Shown in pieces: positions 34,028-42,605 of a stretch of DNA of 64,000 bases. Source of the stretch: Atopostipes sp963558565. GTDB lineage: Bacteria > Bacillota > Bacilli > Lactobacillales > Carnobacteriaceae_A. Made by a program: the position numbers and the translations under genes. The DNA lies in contig CAUWGX010000002.1 in NCBI GenBank assembly GCA_963558565.1, forward strand, positions 1 through 64,000, written 5' to 3'. The first letter of the stretch is position 1; each line of letters opens with the position of its first letter. The notes under the pieces are model-generated. The model was given only the letters and a program-made list of their open reading frames with translations. It ran no database searches and was not told the origin of the DNA.

Positions 34028-34803
34028 GCTTCTTCTTCCGTCAATTGAAAGAACTGGTTAGCATTGTCGGTCGTGATTTTGGCTACTTCCTCAAAAGATA
34101 ACCCGCGGAGTGAAGCAATCTCTTGCGCGACAAAACGAACATAGCTCGGTTCATTGCGTTGCCCACGGTTAGGTTCCGGACTCAAATACGGGGCATCCGT
34201 TTCGATCAACATTTTATCGAGGGGAACTAGTTTGGCGCTCTCTTTTACTTCAGGAGCATTTTTAAAGGTCACGAAACCACTAAATGAAATATGCATACCT
34301 AAATCGAGAAATTTCTCTAACCATGCAGGGGTTAAATTAAAACTATGCATGATTCCACCAATTTCTTCTATATTTTCTTCTTTTAATACCCGATAAATAT
34401 CTTCTGTACTCTCACGGTTATGCACGGTAATGGGAATCTTTAATGCTTTAGCTACGCGAATTTGGCGACGGAAAGCTTCGATTTGGACTTCTTTTGGGTC
34501 TTCCATCCAATGATAATCAAGGCCCATTTCACCCATCGCGATGATCTCTTCTGTTTTTAATAAATGGATCAGTTTCTCTTCGACGTCATCCGTATAACTG
34601 CCCGCTTCCGTTGGATGCCAACCAATAATGGGGTAAATCCCTTCGTATGTTTTGCTCAACTCTAACGCTTTCGCAATCGTCTCGTGATCAAAACCCACGA
34701 CAGCAATTTTGGAGACTCCATGATCTTTAGCGCGTTGGATAACTTCTACTTCGTCTGCAGCAAATTGTTCAACATTCAAATGTGCGTGTGTATCAAATAA
34801 CAT
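34024..34803 (-). CDS. TatD-family metal-dependent DNase (YabD type)
   Basis: A 259-residue TIM-barrel hydrolase. Metal-binding motifs: LFDTHAHLN (residues 2-10), GEMGLDYHW (about 91-99), ITVHNRES and MLIETDAPYLSPEP (about 199-212). It is a deoxyribonuclease family acting in the cytoplasm. The last four bases overlap the start of rnmV, so the genes are coupled. Start ATG with AAGGAA. Confidence 0.92.
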   Translation of the reverse strand: MLFDTHAHLNVEQFAADEVEVIQRAKDHGVSKIAVVGFDHETIAKALELSKTYEGIYPIIGWHPTEAGSYTDDVEEKLIHLLKTEEIIAMGEMGLDYHWMEDPKEVQIEAFRRQIRVAKALKIPITVHNRESTEDIYRVLKEENIEEIGGIMHSFNLTPAWLEKFLDLGMHISFSGFVTFKNAPEVKESAKLVPLDKMLIETDAPYLSPEPNRGQRNEPSYVRFVAQEIASLRGLSFEEVAKITTDNANQFFQLTEEEA

Positions 34804-34850
34804 AATTTCATTCCTTTATCTTTGTTTAAATCTTACGCCATAAAAGGAAA

Positions 34851-34871
34851 AGGACAAGAAACCCTTGCCCT
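34851..34871 (-). terminator. terminator of metG
   Basis: AGGACAAG (34851-34858) pairs with CTTGCCCT (34864-34871), one G-U pair, followed by CTTTTCCTTTT on the minus strand, just after the metG stop. Confidence 0.6.
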
Positions 34872-34891
34872 CTTTCCCACTCTTTTATTCT

Positions 34892-36919
34892 TTAGCTGAC
34901 AATAGCACCATTTGGCATGCCCGCAGGAGCTTCCACTAATTTTAAGTGGCCCGCTTCATCTTCAGCAGATAAAATCATTCCTTGACTAATTTCCCCGCGC
35001 ATTTTTATAGCTTTCATATTGGCAACAATAATTACTTTTTTACCAATTAATTCTTCGGGGTTCGAGTAAAACTCTGCCACACCAGAAACAATCTGACGAT
35101 GGCCCCCTTCATCCGCTGCATCTAAGCGAAACTTGAGCAGCTTATCAGCATTTTCAACCTTCGCACAGTCGATTACTTCAGCCACTTTTAATTCGACCGC
35201 ATCGAAATGCTCAAAAGAAATCTCTTCTTTTTTAACGGAAGATAACGTTGTCGCTTCCGGATCCCAAGTCTCTTCGCCCGCTTCTTCTGTATCGGGAGTC
35301 ATTTCTGCTTGAATGGCTTGGATTTCTTCTTCCGCATCTAGTCTTGGGAATATCGGTTCCCCTTTCGCAATCACCTGGCGCCCTTCTGGGAATTGGCCGA
35401 AGGTTAATTGGTCAAAACGCATGTCTTCTTCCAGTTCTAAGCCTAATTGTTTAGCGATTTTGCCCGGTGTTTCCACTAAGAAAGGACGCAGTAAAGTTCC
35501 GACAATACGGATACTTTCGACTAAATGAGCCAGCACATTGCCTAACTCTTCCATGCGTTCTTCGCGCGCGAGTACCCAGGGTGTTGTTTCGTCGATATAT
35601 TTATTTGTCCGTGAAATTAACTTCCAAATATCTTGTAAAACAACATTGAAGCGTAATTGATCTAAAGAAGCTTCATAATCTTTAACCGTTTCTGCCGCTA
35701 GTGTTTCCAGGGCTTGGTCAAATTCATTTTGAGCAGAAACATACGTCGGAATTTCGCCTTCGAAATATTGATTAATCATCGCGACTGTCCGATTTAATAG
35801 GTTTCCTAAATCATTGGATAAGTCTGAGTTAACACGCGAGACATAATCTTCAGGCGTAAAGATCCCGTCTGAACCGAAAGGAATTTCCCGCATTAAGTAG
35901 TAGCGTAAGCTGTCTAAGCCATAACGGTCCACTAAAAACTCCGGATAAATGACGTTTCCTTTTGATTTCGACATCTTTCCATCTTTCATTAATAACCAAC
36001 CATGACCAAAAACTTGTTTTGGCAATGGCAGATCCAGGGCCATCAATAAAATGGGCCAATAAATGGTGTGGAAACGCACGATCTCTTTTCCAACCATATG
36101 CACATCCGCTGGCCAGAATTTTTGGAATAACTCCGGTTGATTTTCAAAGTCCCCTAAATCAGGGTCATAGCCTAACGCCGTAATATAATTCGTCAAAGCA
36201 TCGATCCAAACGTAAACAACGTGTTTAGGATCTGAAGGCACTTGGACTCCCCAGTCAAAGGTGGTTCGAGAGACTGCTAAGTCTTCTAAACCAGGTTTAA
36301 TAAAGTTATTTATCATTTCATTTTTACGAGATTCTGGTTGAATAAAGTGGGGATGTTCTTGGTAATAAGCAAGTAAACGGTCCGCGTATTTGCTCATTTT
36401 GAAAAAGTAAGATTCTTCACTGACCCATTCCACATCATGGCCACTTGGTGCTTTTCCGCCGATCACTTCACCGGCTTCATCGCGATACACTTCATCCAGT
36501 TGGGATTCAGTGAAAAATTCTTCGTCCGAAACAGAATACCACCCTGAATATTGATCTAAATAAATATCCCCTTGTGCTAGTAATTTCTCGAAAATTTTCC
36601 CGACGATTTCTTTATGATCTTCATCCGTTGTGCGGATAAATTTATCGTTGGTAATTTCAAGTTTTTCCCAAAGCGCTTGAATATCATCTGCTTGTTTATC
36701 AACGAACGCTTTCGGGGTTTGATTTTCTTCTTCTGCTTTTTCTTGTATTTTCAAGCCGTGTTCATCTGTTCCTGTTAGATAAAACACGTCATTGCCTTTT
36801 AATCGGTTATAACGCGCAAGAATATCACAAGCAATCGTAGTGTATGCACTACCGATGTGTAACTTCCCGCTTGGATAATAAATTGGCGTTGTTATATAAT
36901 AGTTCTTCTTTTCTGACAC
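34892..36919 (-). CDS. metG: Methionyl-tRNA synthetase
   Basis: A 675-residue class I synthetase that charges tRNA-Met. Visible parts: HIGH-like KLHIGSAYTT (about residues 19-28), KMSKS in KDGKMSKSKGN (about 311), the anticodon-binding helical domain (about 390-530) and a C-terminal OB-fold tRNA-binding domain (about 575-675, KVAEVIDCAKVENADKLLKF). It lacks the two-knuckle zinc cluster of the E. coli type. It starts at GTG, 8 nt after AGGA. The TATAAT-containing promoter is at about 36969-36974. The region 36975-37220 holds no gene I can support. It heads the metG-tatD-rnmV-rsmA gene order; a terminator follows it. Confidence 0.95.
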   Translation of the reverse strand: MSEKKNYYITTPIYYPSGKLHIGSAYTTIACDILARYNRLKGNDVFYLTGTDEHGLKIQEKAEEENQTPKAFVDKQADDIQALWEKLEITNDKFIRTTDEDHKEIVGKIFEKLLAQGDIYLDQYSGWYSVSDEEFFTESQLDEVYRDEAGEVIGGKAPSGHDVEWVSEESYFFKMSKYADRLLAYYQEHPHFIQPESRKNEMINNFIKPGLEDLAVSRTTFDWGVQVPSDPKHVVYVWIDALTNYITALGYDPDLGDFENQPELFQKFWPADVHMVGKEIVRFHTIYWPILLMALDLPLPKQVFGHGWLLMKDGKMSKSKGNVIYPEFLVDRYGLDSLRYYLMREIPFGSDGIFTPEDYVSRVNSDLSNDLGNLLNRTVAMINQYFEGEIPTYVSAQNEFDQALETLAAETVKDYEASLDQLRFNVVLQDIWKLISRTNKYIDETTPWVLAREERMEELGNVLAHLVESIRIVGTLLRPFLVETPGKIAKQLGLELEEDMRFDQLTFGQFPEGRQVIAKGEPIFPRLDAEEEIQAIQAEMTPDTEEAGEETWDPEATTLSSVKKEEISFEHFDAVELKVAEVIDCAKVENADKLLKFRLDAADEGGHRQIVSGVAEFYSNPEELIGKKVIIVANMKAIKMRGEISQGMILSAEDEAGHLKLVEAPAGMPNGAIVS

Positions 36920-37220
36920 GATACCAATCCTTTTCTAAATGTTCAGTCCTTTAAATACGTGTATGATTATAGCACAAAAGTTCTTCGCTTAATAGCCAAG
37001 AGCGATTTCATTTCCGATTCAAAAACTCGATTTTAGTCCTCACGAACCCCTACCATACGAAAATTTTTAATACTTTTGAGGGAGCGTTGCCGTATGTTCA
37101 TTTCTCAAAAATAAAAATACCTCAACCAAAACCTCCAAAAAATTATATTTTTTCAAAAAAGCAGCAATGACTTAAAGTTTGTGTTATAATTCACATGTAA
37201 TAAGAATAGGAGGAGCAAAA

Positions 37221-37957
37221 ATGAAAAAGTTACAGGATAAAGTCGTTATTATAACAGGTGGGGGTTCAGGCATCGGCGCTGCCTCAGCGCGTTTATTTGC
37301 GGAAGAAGGAGCGAAGCTTGTTTTAGTGGACATGAATGATGAGGTTGGAAAAACTTTTACAAACAACCTAACCTCCGATGGATATGACGCTATTTTTATT
37401 AAAGCAGATGTTTCTAATGAAGAGGATGTTAACAAAGTTTTTGAAATCTCTCTAGATAAATACAATAAAATAGATATCGTCTTTAATAATGCAGGAATTG
37501 GCTGGCCAACACCCACTGAAGAATTAGATTATTCAGATTGGAAAAAAATTGTTGATGTTGATTTAGATGGGGTCTTTCTATTTGCGCAAGCTGGAATTAA
37601 AGAATTCTTAAAAAACGATGGCGGGATTATAATTAATACTGCTTCCATGTACGGTTGGGTGGGAGCACCCCAAAACGCTGCTTACAACGCTGCTAAAGGA
37701 GGGGTTATTAATCTAACTCGTTCCTTAGGGCTGGAATACGCCGAAAAAACATTCGCGTGAATGCCTTGTGCCCAGGATATATCGAAACCCCAATATTAGG
37801 AGAAACAGACAGACAGTTATTATCAGATACGACACCGATGAAACGATTGGGCCAACCTGAAGAAATAGCATCCGCTGCTTTATTCTTAGCGACAGACGCT
37901 TCTAATTTTATGACGGGTCAAAGTTTAATTGTCGATGGGGGTTATACAGCCCAGTAA
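37221..37957 (+). pseudogene. Short-chain dehydrogenase/reductase, split by a frameshift
   Basis: Two overlapping reading frames together make one SDR of about 245 residues. The first (37221-37760) carries the NAD(P) motif TGGGSGIG, NNAG, and the catalytic Ser and YNAAK (Tyr-x3-Lys). The second (continuing to 37957) supplies NALCPGYIETPI to the C-terminal DGGYTAQ. The break is at an A6 run (37745-37750): one more A would give the expected AEKNIRVNALCPGYIETP. The first frame stops 8 codons after the run. It could be a sequencing indel, a fresh null mutation, or slippage on the A-run. ATG at 37221 follows TAGGAGGAG; a bidirectional terminator ends it. Confidence 0.75.
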
Positions 37958-37985
37958 ACCCACTCATTTCAAAATGAAAACAAAG

Positions 37986-38023
37986 AAAAGAAGATCCTTC
38001 TCTAGGCATTTGGATCTTCTTTT
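37986..38023. terminator. bidirectional terminator between the SDR and HAD genes
   Basis: Perfect 12-bp arms (AAAAGAAGATCC/GGATCTTCTTTT) with a 14-nt loop and T-runs both ways, between convergent genes. Confidence 0.8.
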
Positions 38024-38026
38024 TTA

Positions 38027-38854
38027 TTAAATAAGCTCCAACATTTCAAGGCCTTTAGAAATACCATCATTAAAGACCGAATCCGTCACCAGATCAGCCA
38101 CAGTCTTCAACTCTTCAAAGCCATTTGCCATCGCGACCCCCGTGCCGACAGACTCAATCATCTCTAAATCATTCAATCCATCGCCAAAAGCATACGTGTT
38201 CTTGTGCGAAACTCCTAACTGATCCATCATTTGTTGAACACCTGTTGCCTTTGAAATCCCCTTGCTAATAATATCCATCGATATTTCATTCGCTCGGGTA
38301 AAGGTCAAATACTGGCCAAAGAGTCTTTCATAGGCTGCTTCATCTGTTTGATCGCCATTGATATTGATCATATAAATTTCTTTATTTTCATAATCTTCTT
38401 TTTTAGGAACTCTTTTCATTAAACGGTTTAATAGTGAAGCCTGAATTTGATCAGGAATGAGACCGACGAAGTCTTTTAAAAAAGTATACAATGAGCTGCG
38501 ATTGACTAAGGAGATAACAGAATTTGCTACCAATTCATCATCCGTTGATAACAAAAGTCCATCTTGTCGGGCGGTAGCAATCTCTACCACTGCATCAACT
38601 AAATGTTTGTCAATCGGGTTGGCATAAAGCACTTGTCCTTGATGTACAATATACTGGCCATTCATCGCAATATAACTATTAATCTGTAGTTCTTGCGCAA
38701 TTTCTTTGATCAAAACGGGCGCGCGGCCGGTCGCAAGAACAGGGACGGCATTTGTTTGTTTCAGAGCCGTGATTGCTTGCAACGTTGACTTTGGGATGTG
38801 ATTATTTTTTGTCACTAGGGTGCCATCAATATCAAAAAACACTAATTTTCTCAT
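38027..38854 (-). CDS. HAD-superfamily sugar phosphatase, Cof type (IIB)
   Basis: A 275-residue HAD phosphatase. Motif I FFDIDGTLVTKNN (catalytic Asp residues near 7 and 9), motif II ATGRAPVLIKEIA, motif III Lys near 200 (ISKGISKATGVQ) and motif IV FGDGLNDLEMIESVGTGVAM. The C2-type cap domain spans about residues 85-190. Such enzymes dephosphorylate sugar phosphates or other small phosphomonoesters; the substrate cannot be read. I chose the ATG at 38854 (6 nt after GAGG) over the one at 38860, which abuts the site. Confidence 0.9.
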   Translation of the reverse strand: MRKLVFFDIDGTLVTKNNHIPKSTLQAITALKQTNAVPVLATGRAPVLIKEIAQELQINSYIAMNGQYIVHQGQVLYANPIDKHLVDAVVEIATARQDGLLLSTDDELVANSVISLVNRSSLYTFLKDFVGLIPDQIQASLLNRLMKRVPKKEDYENKEIYMININGDQTDEAAYERLFGQYLTFTRANEISMDIISKGISKATGVQQMMDQLGVSHKNTYAFGDGLNDLEMIESVGTGVAMANGFEELKTVADLVTDSVFNDGISKGLEMLELI

Positions 38855-39033
38855 AAGCATCCTCGTCTCTAGGTTTTATCCGGTTCCAGCGTTCTATTTT
38901 ATTCGATACGTTAATTTTATACAAAGCGTATGTCATATTTTTGCTTCTTTTTCTATTATACAATGAAGCAAATAATTGTGAAACAGAAAAGTCTTCAACC
39001 GGCTTCTGTGACTGCTTAATTTCCCAATGTGGA

Positions 39034-39062
39034 TTGACTTTTATGAATGGCTTACTTATAAT
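39034..39062 (+). promoter_or_regulatory. promoter of the T-box/tyrS transcript
   Basis: TTGACT (39034-39039), 17-nt spacer, perfect TATAAT (39057-39062). The transcript would start near 39069 and enter the T-box leader. Confidence 0.8.
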
Positions 39063-39068
39063 AATGTC

Positions 39069-39308
39069 AATTCAATCAATTGCTAGGAAGAGACGAAGTA
39101 GTAGGGAGGGTCCCTGTTTTAGAGAGCTAATGGTGGTGAAAATTAGTACATACCTCATCTGCGAATTACATCTTGGAGCAACCTACTGATTTGTAGCGTA
39201 TAGCCTTGCGTTAAAAGGAAGAGTGGAATAATGCTTCTCGTTATTCAATTTGGGTGGTAACACGGAAAATTCGTCCCGGCAAAAACGTTTGTTTTTGTCG
39301 GTTTTTTT
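39069..39308 (+). ncRNA. Tyrosine-specific T-box leader
   Basis: A T-box riboregulator. The specifier codon TAC (Tyr) at 39147-39149 is followed by the usual purine (A). The conserved T-box core GGGTGGTAACACGG lies at 39252-39265; the TGGT of its bulge pairs with the acceptor end of uncharged tRNA-Tyr, whose discriminator base is A. An intrinsic terminator follows (39276-39301, CCGGCAAAAAC/GTTTTTGTCGG, then T7). Uncharged tRNA-Tyr would favour read-through into tyrS. The 135 bp from 39309 to the gene hold no further motif that I see. A spurious 82-codon reading frame overlaps it and is not a gene. Confidence 0.92.
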
Positions 39309-39443
39309 ATTTTCAAAAGAAGCATTCCTTACCCGCAAGCTTTTTACTTAAAGGATCGATTGTAAACTTTCAGGCTCTATGTCTTATTAATTAAATACGC
39401 AATAGCAATTAACCATTTCAATCAAACTTTTGGAGGTATTAGA

Positions 39444-40715
39444 ATGAACATTATTGATGAATTAGAATGGCGAGGCGCCATTAACCAACAAACCGATAAG
39501 GAAGGCTTACGAAAATTAACAGAAAGTAAAAGTATCGCCCTATACTGTGGCGTGGACCCAACCGGTGACAGTATGCATATCGGACATCTCATCCCTTTTA
39601 TGATTTTAAAAAGATTCCAACTCGCGGGACATCAACCCGTTGCTTTAATCGGAGGTGGGACAGGTTCCATCGGAGATCCAAGTGGACGCACGTCTGAACG
39701 TCGACTCCAAACGATGGAACAGGTCAGCGAAAATGCTGAGAAATTAAGTAATCAAATGCGCCAGTTATTTAATACAGGGGACGAAACTTCTGATATTCGT
39801 CTATTAAATAACATTGATTGGCTAGGAAATATGAAGTTTCTCGACTTTCTCCGGGAATATGGAAAAGAATTTAATATTAATACAATGCTTGCTAAAGATA
39901 TTGTGTCTAGTCGTTTAGAAACAGGTATCTCTTTTACAGAATTCAGTTACCAGATTATTCAGTCAATTGACTTTTTACATTTATACCAAGAAGAAAATGT
40001 CCAACTACAAATTGGTGGTTCTGACCAATGGGGCAACATTACTTCAGGTTTAGATTTAATCCGGAAAAAAGAAGGTGCGGAGGCAGAAGCTTATGGATTA
40101 ACGATTCCTTTACTCTTAAAAGCAGACGGCACAAAATTCGGAAAAACAGCTGGTGGTGCCATTTGGTTAGATCCTGAAAAAACGACGCCTTATGAATTTT
40201 ACCAATTCTGGTATAACCAAGATGACCGCGATGTCGATAAATACTTGAAATACTTTACTTTCTTATCACAAGAAGAAATTGCGGATTTAGCTGAAAAAAC
40301 AGAAAAAGAACCGCATAAACGAACCGCACAAAAAGTATTAGCCGAAGAAATGACTCGTTTTGTCCATGGGCAAGAGGCTTTAGATGAAGCTATCCAAATT
40401 TCAGAAGCGCTATTTTCAGGCAATGTACAAGATTTAACAGCTGCGCAAATTGAATTGTCCTTTAAAGATGTGCCTGCTTTAGAAGCGCCGCGACAAGAAG
40501 TTGATTTAGTAAGTTTCTTAGTCGATGTCACGGAAATTTCGCCTTCACGTCGCCAAGCACGTGAAGATATTAAAAATGGCGCAATCTACTTGAAAGGTGA
40601 ACGCGTCCAAGAACTGGACTATACGGTCAGCGAAAAAGATAGTTATGAGGGGCGCTTTATTTTAGTACGTCGCGGTAAAAAACGTTACTTTATGGTGCAT
40701 TTAACCGGTGAATAA
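39444..40715 (+). CDS. tyrS: Tyrosyl-tRNA synthetase
   Basis: A 423-residue class I synthetase. The HIGH motif appears as MHIGHLIPF (about residues 48-56), the KMSKS loop as KFGKTAGG (about 230-237), and the tyrosine-binding YCGVDPTGDS near residue 34. The S4 RNA-binding domain is at the C terminus (about 350-415). It is under a tyrosine T-box, which matches its function. The AAC(3)-like gene follows 24 nt after the stop with no terminator between, so it is probably co-transcribed. Start ATG with TTGGAGG upstream. Confidence 0.96.
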   Translation: MNIIDELEWRGAINQQTDKEGLRKLTESKSIALYCGVDPTGDSMHIGHLIPFMILKRFQLAGHQPVALIGGGTGSIGDPSGRTSERRLQTMEQVSENAEKLSNQMRQLFNTGDETSDIRLLNNIDWLGNMKFLDFLREYGKEFNINTMLAKDIVSSRLETGISFTEFSYQIIQSIDFLHLYQEENVQLQIGGSDQWGNITSGLDLIRKKEGAEAEAYGLTIPLLLKADGTKFGKTAGGAIWLDPEKTTPYEFYQFWYNQDDRDVDKYLKYFTFLSQEEIADLAEKTEKEPHKRTAQKVLAEEMTRFVHGQEALDEAIQISEALFSGNVQDLTAAQIELSFKDVPALEAPRQEVDLVSFLVDVTEISPSRRQAREDIKNGAIYLKGERVQELDYTVSEKDSYEGRFILVRRGKKRYFMVHLTGE

Positions 40716-40739
40716 TAACCTACTCGGGAGGTCTTTCAA

Positions 40740-41528
40740 ATTTATACGAAAAAAGATTTACTTCATGATTTAAAACAGATGAATATTGATCCCACCGGCA
40801 CGATTATGGTGCATTCTTCCATGAAAAGTATCGGTGAAGTAGAAAATGGTGCAGAGACGGTCTTAGATGCTTTTTCTGAATTTATGAAAGACGGTTTGCT
40901 TGTCTTTCCGACACATACTTGGGCCGATATTAACGAAGAAAATCCCAAGTTTTATGTCGCAGAGAGCCCTTCGCATGTTGGTATTTTAACGGAATTGTTT
41001 CGCCAACGCCCTCATGTTATCCGGTCATTACATCCGACCCATTCAGTGGCCGCTTTAGGGGCAGATGCCCAAGCGTTCACTGCGGGGAATGAAAATTTCG
41101 ACACGCCTGCTGCTAGAGGCTCCTCCTACGGTAAATTACTAGATCGCCAAGCAAAGATCTTACTAGTCGGCGTAGATTTAAGACAAAACACCTTTATTCA
41201 TGGAATCGAAGAATGGAAAAACATTCCTGAGCGAATGAGCGATACACACGAAGCACTAGTTACAGTACTGCCAGATGGTACGGAAATCCCTGTTCCTTCT
41301 AGACGACATATCCCAGGTATTTCTTTACATTATTGGAAAGTAGAAAAACTACTTGCTGAAAAAGGGGCGATTGAGTACGCTCAATTGGGAGATGCAAGAG
41401 TTCTTACTTGTGATACCGTCGCTTTAACCCACTATATCTCACAAATGTTGGACATTGATTCAACAATATTTTCTGATATGGACCCTTTAACAGAAGCGTT
41501 TATCGAAAAATTTAGAGCTTTATCCTAA
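40740..41528 (+). CDS. AAC(3)-family N-acetyltransferase (YokD-like)
   Basis: A 262-residue protein of the aminoglycoside 3-N-acetyltransferase fold (Antibiotic_NAT family). Typical pieces: IMVHSSMKSIGEVENGAETVLDAF, LVFPTHTWADIN, and HPTHSVAALG; the acetyl-CoA pocket and the conserved His and Glu are present. Many family members are YokD-like enzymes without known drug resistance, so no resistance is claimed. The start is odd: ATT at 40740, 8 nt after GGGAGG, gives an N terminus (IYTKKDLLHDLKQM) like that of homologues, while the first ATG (40779) has no ribosome site. It is probably co-transcribed with tyrS. Terminator at 41541-41579. Confidence 0.72.
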   Translation: MYTKKDLLHDLKQMNIDPTGTIMVHSSMKSIGEVENGAETVLDAFSEFMKDGLLVFPTHTWADINEENPKFYVAESPSHVGILTELFRQRPHVIRSLHPTHSVAALGADAQAFTAGNENFDTPAARGSSYGKLLDRQAKILLVGVDLRQNTFIHGIEEWKNIPERMSDTHEALVTVLPDGTEIPVPSRRHIPGISLHYWKVEKLLAEKGAIEYAQLGDARVLTCDTVALTHYISQMLDIDSTIFSDMDPLTEAFIEKFRALS

Positions 41529-41540
41529 AAAAATAGTCAG

Positions 41541-41579
41541 AACGACCTGATATCCACGCCTGTATGGTATCAGGTCGTT
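41541..41579 (+). terminator. terminator after the AAC(3)-like gene
   Basis: Perfect 12-bp arms (AACGACCTGATA/TATCAGGTCGTT) followed by T4 on the plus strand. The LysR gene ribosome site starts 5 nt later. Confidence 0.75.
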
Positions 41580-41599
41580 TTTTAAGGAGGTCTTCCTAG

Positions 41600-42478
41600 T
41601 TGGATACACGTTTATTTAAATACTTTTTAGCGATTGCGGACGAAGGAAATATGACGCGTGCTGCTGAAATTTTACATGTGACACAACCTACCCTGTCCAA
41701 ACAATTAAACAAATTAGAAGAAATGGTCGGGACGAAATTATTCCAACGCACGAGTCGCCAGATGATTTTAACTGAAGCTGGCTTAGCTTTGCGTGATCGC
41801 GCGCAAGTTATTTTAGAATTAACTGAAAAAACCTTCAACGATTTACAACAAAATGACCAAGAAATCCAGGGAACGATTAAAATGAGTGTCGCTGAAAGTG
41901 CCGCCTTTCGCATGATTGTCAAAACCTTTAAACAAATACATCAAGAATATCCTGCCATTCAATTCGATATCCATAGCGGCGATGCTTCTACTGTAACCGC
42001 ACGACTCGATCAAGGGATAGTTGATTTTGGTTTGCTTGTAGGGACGCCGAACTTGGAAAAATATAATACCCTTAAATTACCTGCCTATGATCAATGGGGC
42101 GTTTTAATGCGAAAAGAAGACCCTTTAGCAAAAAACGAGGCAATTACGCCTGATATGCTACAAGATCAGCCTTTAATTATCTCAAAACAAGCTTTAACGA
42201 CCAATGAATTGACGGGTTGGTTGGGTTATTCTATGAGAGATGCCAATGTTCTAGCCGCTTATAATTTGATTAATAATGCCATTCTGATGGCAGAAGAAGG
42301 TTTAGGCTATTTGGTGTCCTTAGACAAATTAGCTAACACAACAGCAACCGGGAAATTGGTATTCCGTCCCCTCAATCCTTCAGTGGAAGCGCCCCTTTAT
42401 CTCATTTGGCGTCGAAACTACACGTTATCGAATGTTTCCGCCTTATTCCTCAAAATTATTCGTGAAGCTTTAAGTTAA
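41600..42478 (+). CDS. LysR-family transcriptional regulator
   Basis: A 292-residue LTTR. Residues 1-60 form the winged helix (FKYFLAIADEGNMTRAAEILHVTQPTLSKQLNKLEE), and residues 90-290 the type II periplasmic-binding-like effector domain. Start TTG, 9 nt after AAGGAGG. The target is unknown. LTTRs often regulate a divergent neighbour, but the left neighbour here is co-directional (the AAC(3)-like gene) and the right one is convergent, so no target is evident. It ends before a bidirectional terminator. Confidence 0.9.
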   Translation: MDTRLFKYFLAIADEGNMTRAAEILHVTQPTLSKQLNKLEEMVGTKLFQRTSRQMILTEAGLALRDRAQVILELTEKTFNDLQQNDQEIQGTIKMSVAESAAFRMIVKTFKQIHQEYPAIQFDIHSGDASTVTARLDQGIVDFGLLVGTPNLEKYNTLKLPAYDQWGVLMRKEDPLAKNEAITPDMLQDQPLIISKQALTTNELTGWLGYSMRDANVLAAYNLINNAILMAEEGLGYLVSLDKLANTTATGKLVFRPLNPSVEAPLYLIWRRNYTLSNVSALFLKIIREALS

Positions 42479-42542
42479 AACGACTGTTTATTTTCTGAGC
42501 CTTTTCATTGTCTTTATTTCTTCATTGAACTAAAAAGAGATT

Positions 42543-42578
42543 AAAAAGCGTCCTCTATTGAATAAGAGAACGCTTTTT
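42543..42578. terminator. bidirectional terminator between the LysR gene and the membrane-protein gene
   Basis: AAAAAGCGT (42543-42551) pairs with ACGCTTTTT (42570-42578), with an inner CTCT/AGAG pairing. T-rich on both strands; genes on each side are convergent. Confidence 0.75.
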
Positions 42579-42605
42579 AAATACGCTTTATGCCTATTTG
42601 AGAAA

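Noticed and set aside
37745..37750. Programmed -1 frameshift at the A6 run in the dehydrogenase gene
   Set aside because: The heptamer is not in the usual phase and no stimulatory structure is seen; an indel is the simpler reading.
38941..39189. An 82-codon frame on the plus strand before tyrS
   Set aside because: It overlaps the T-box promoter and leader; no ribosome site and no family resemblance.
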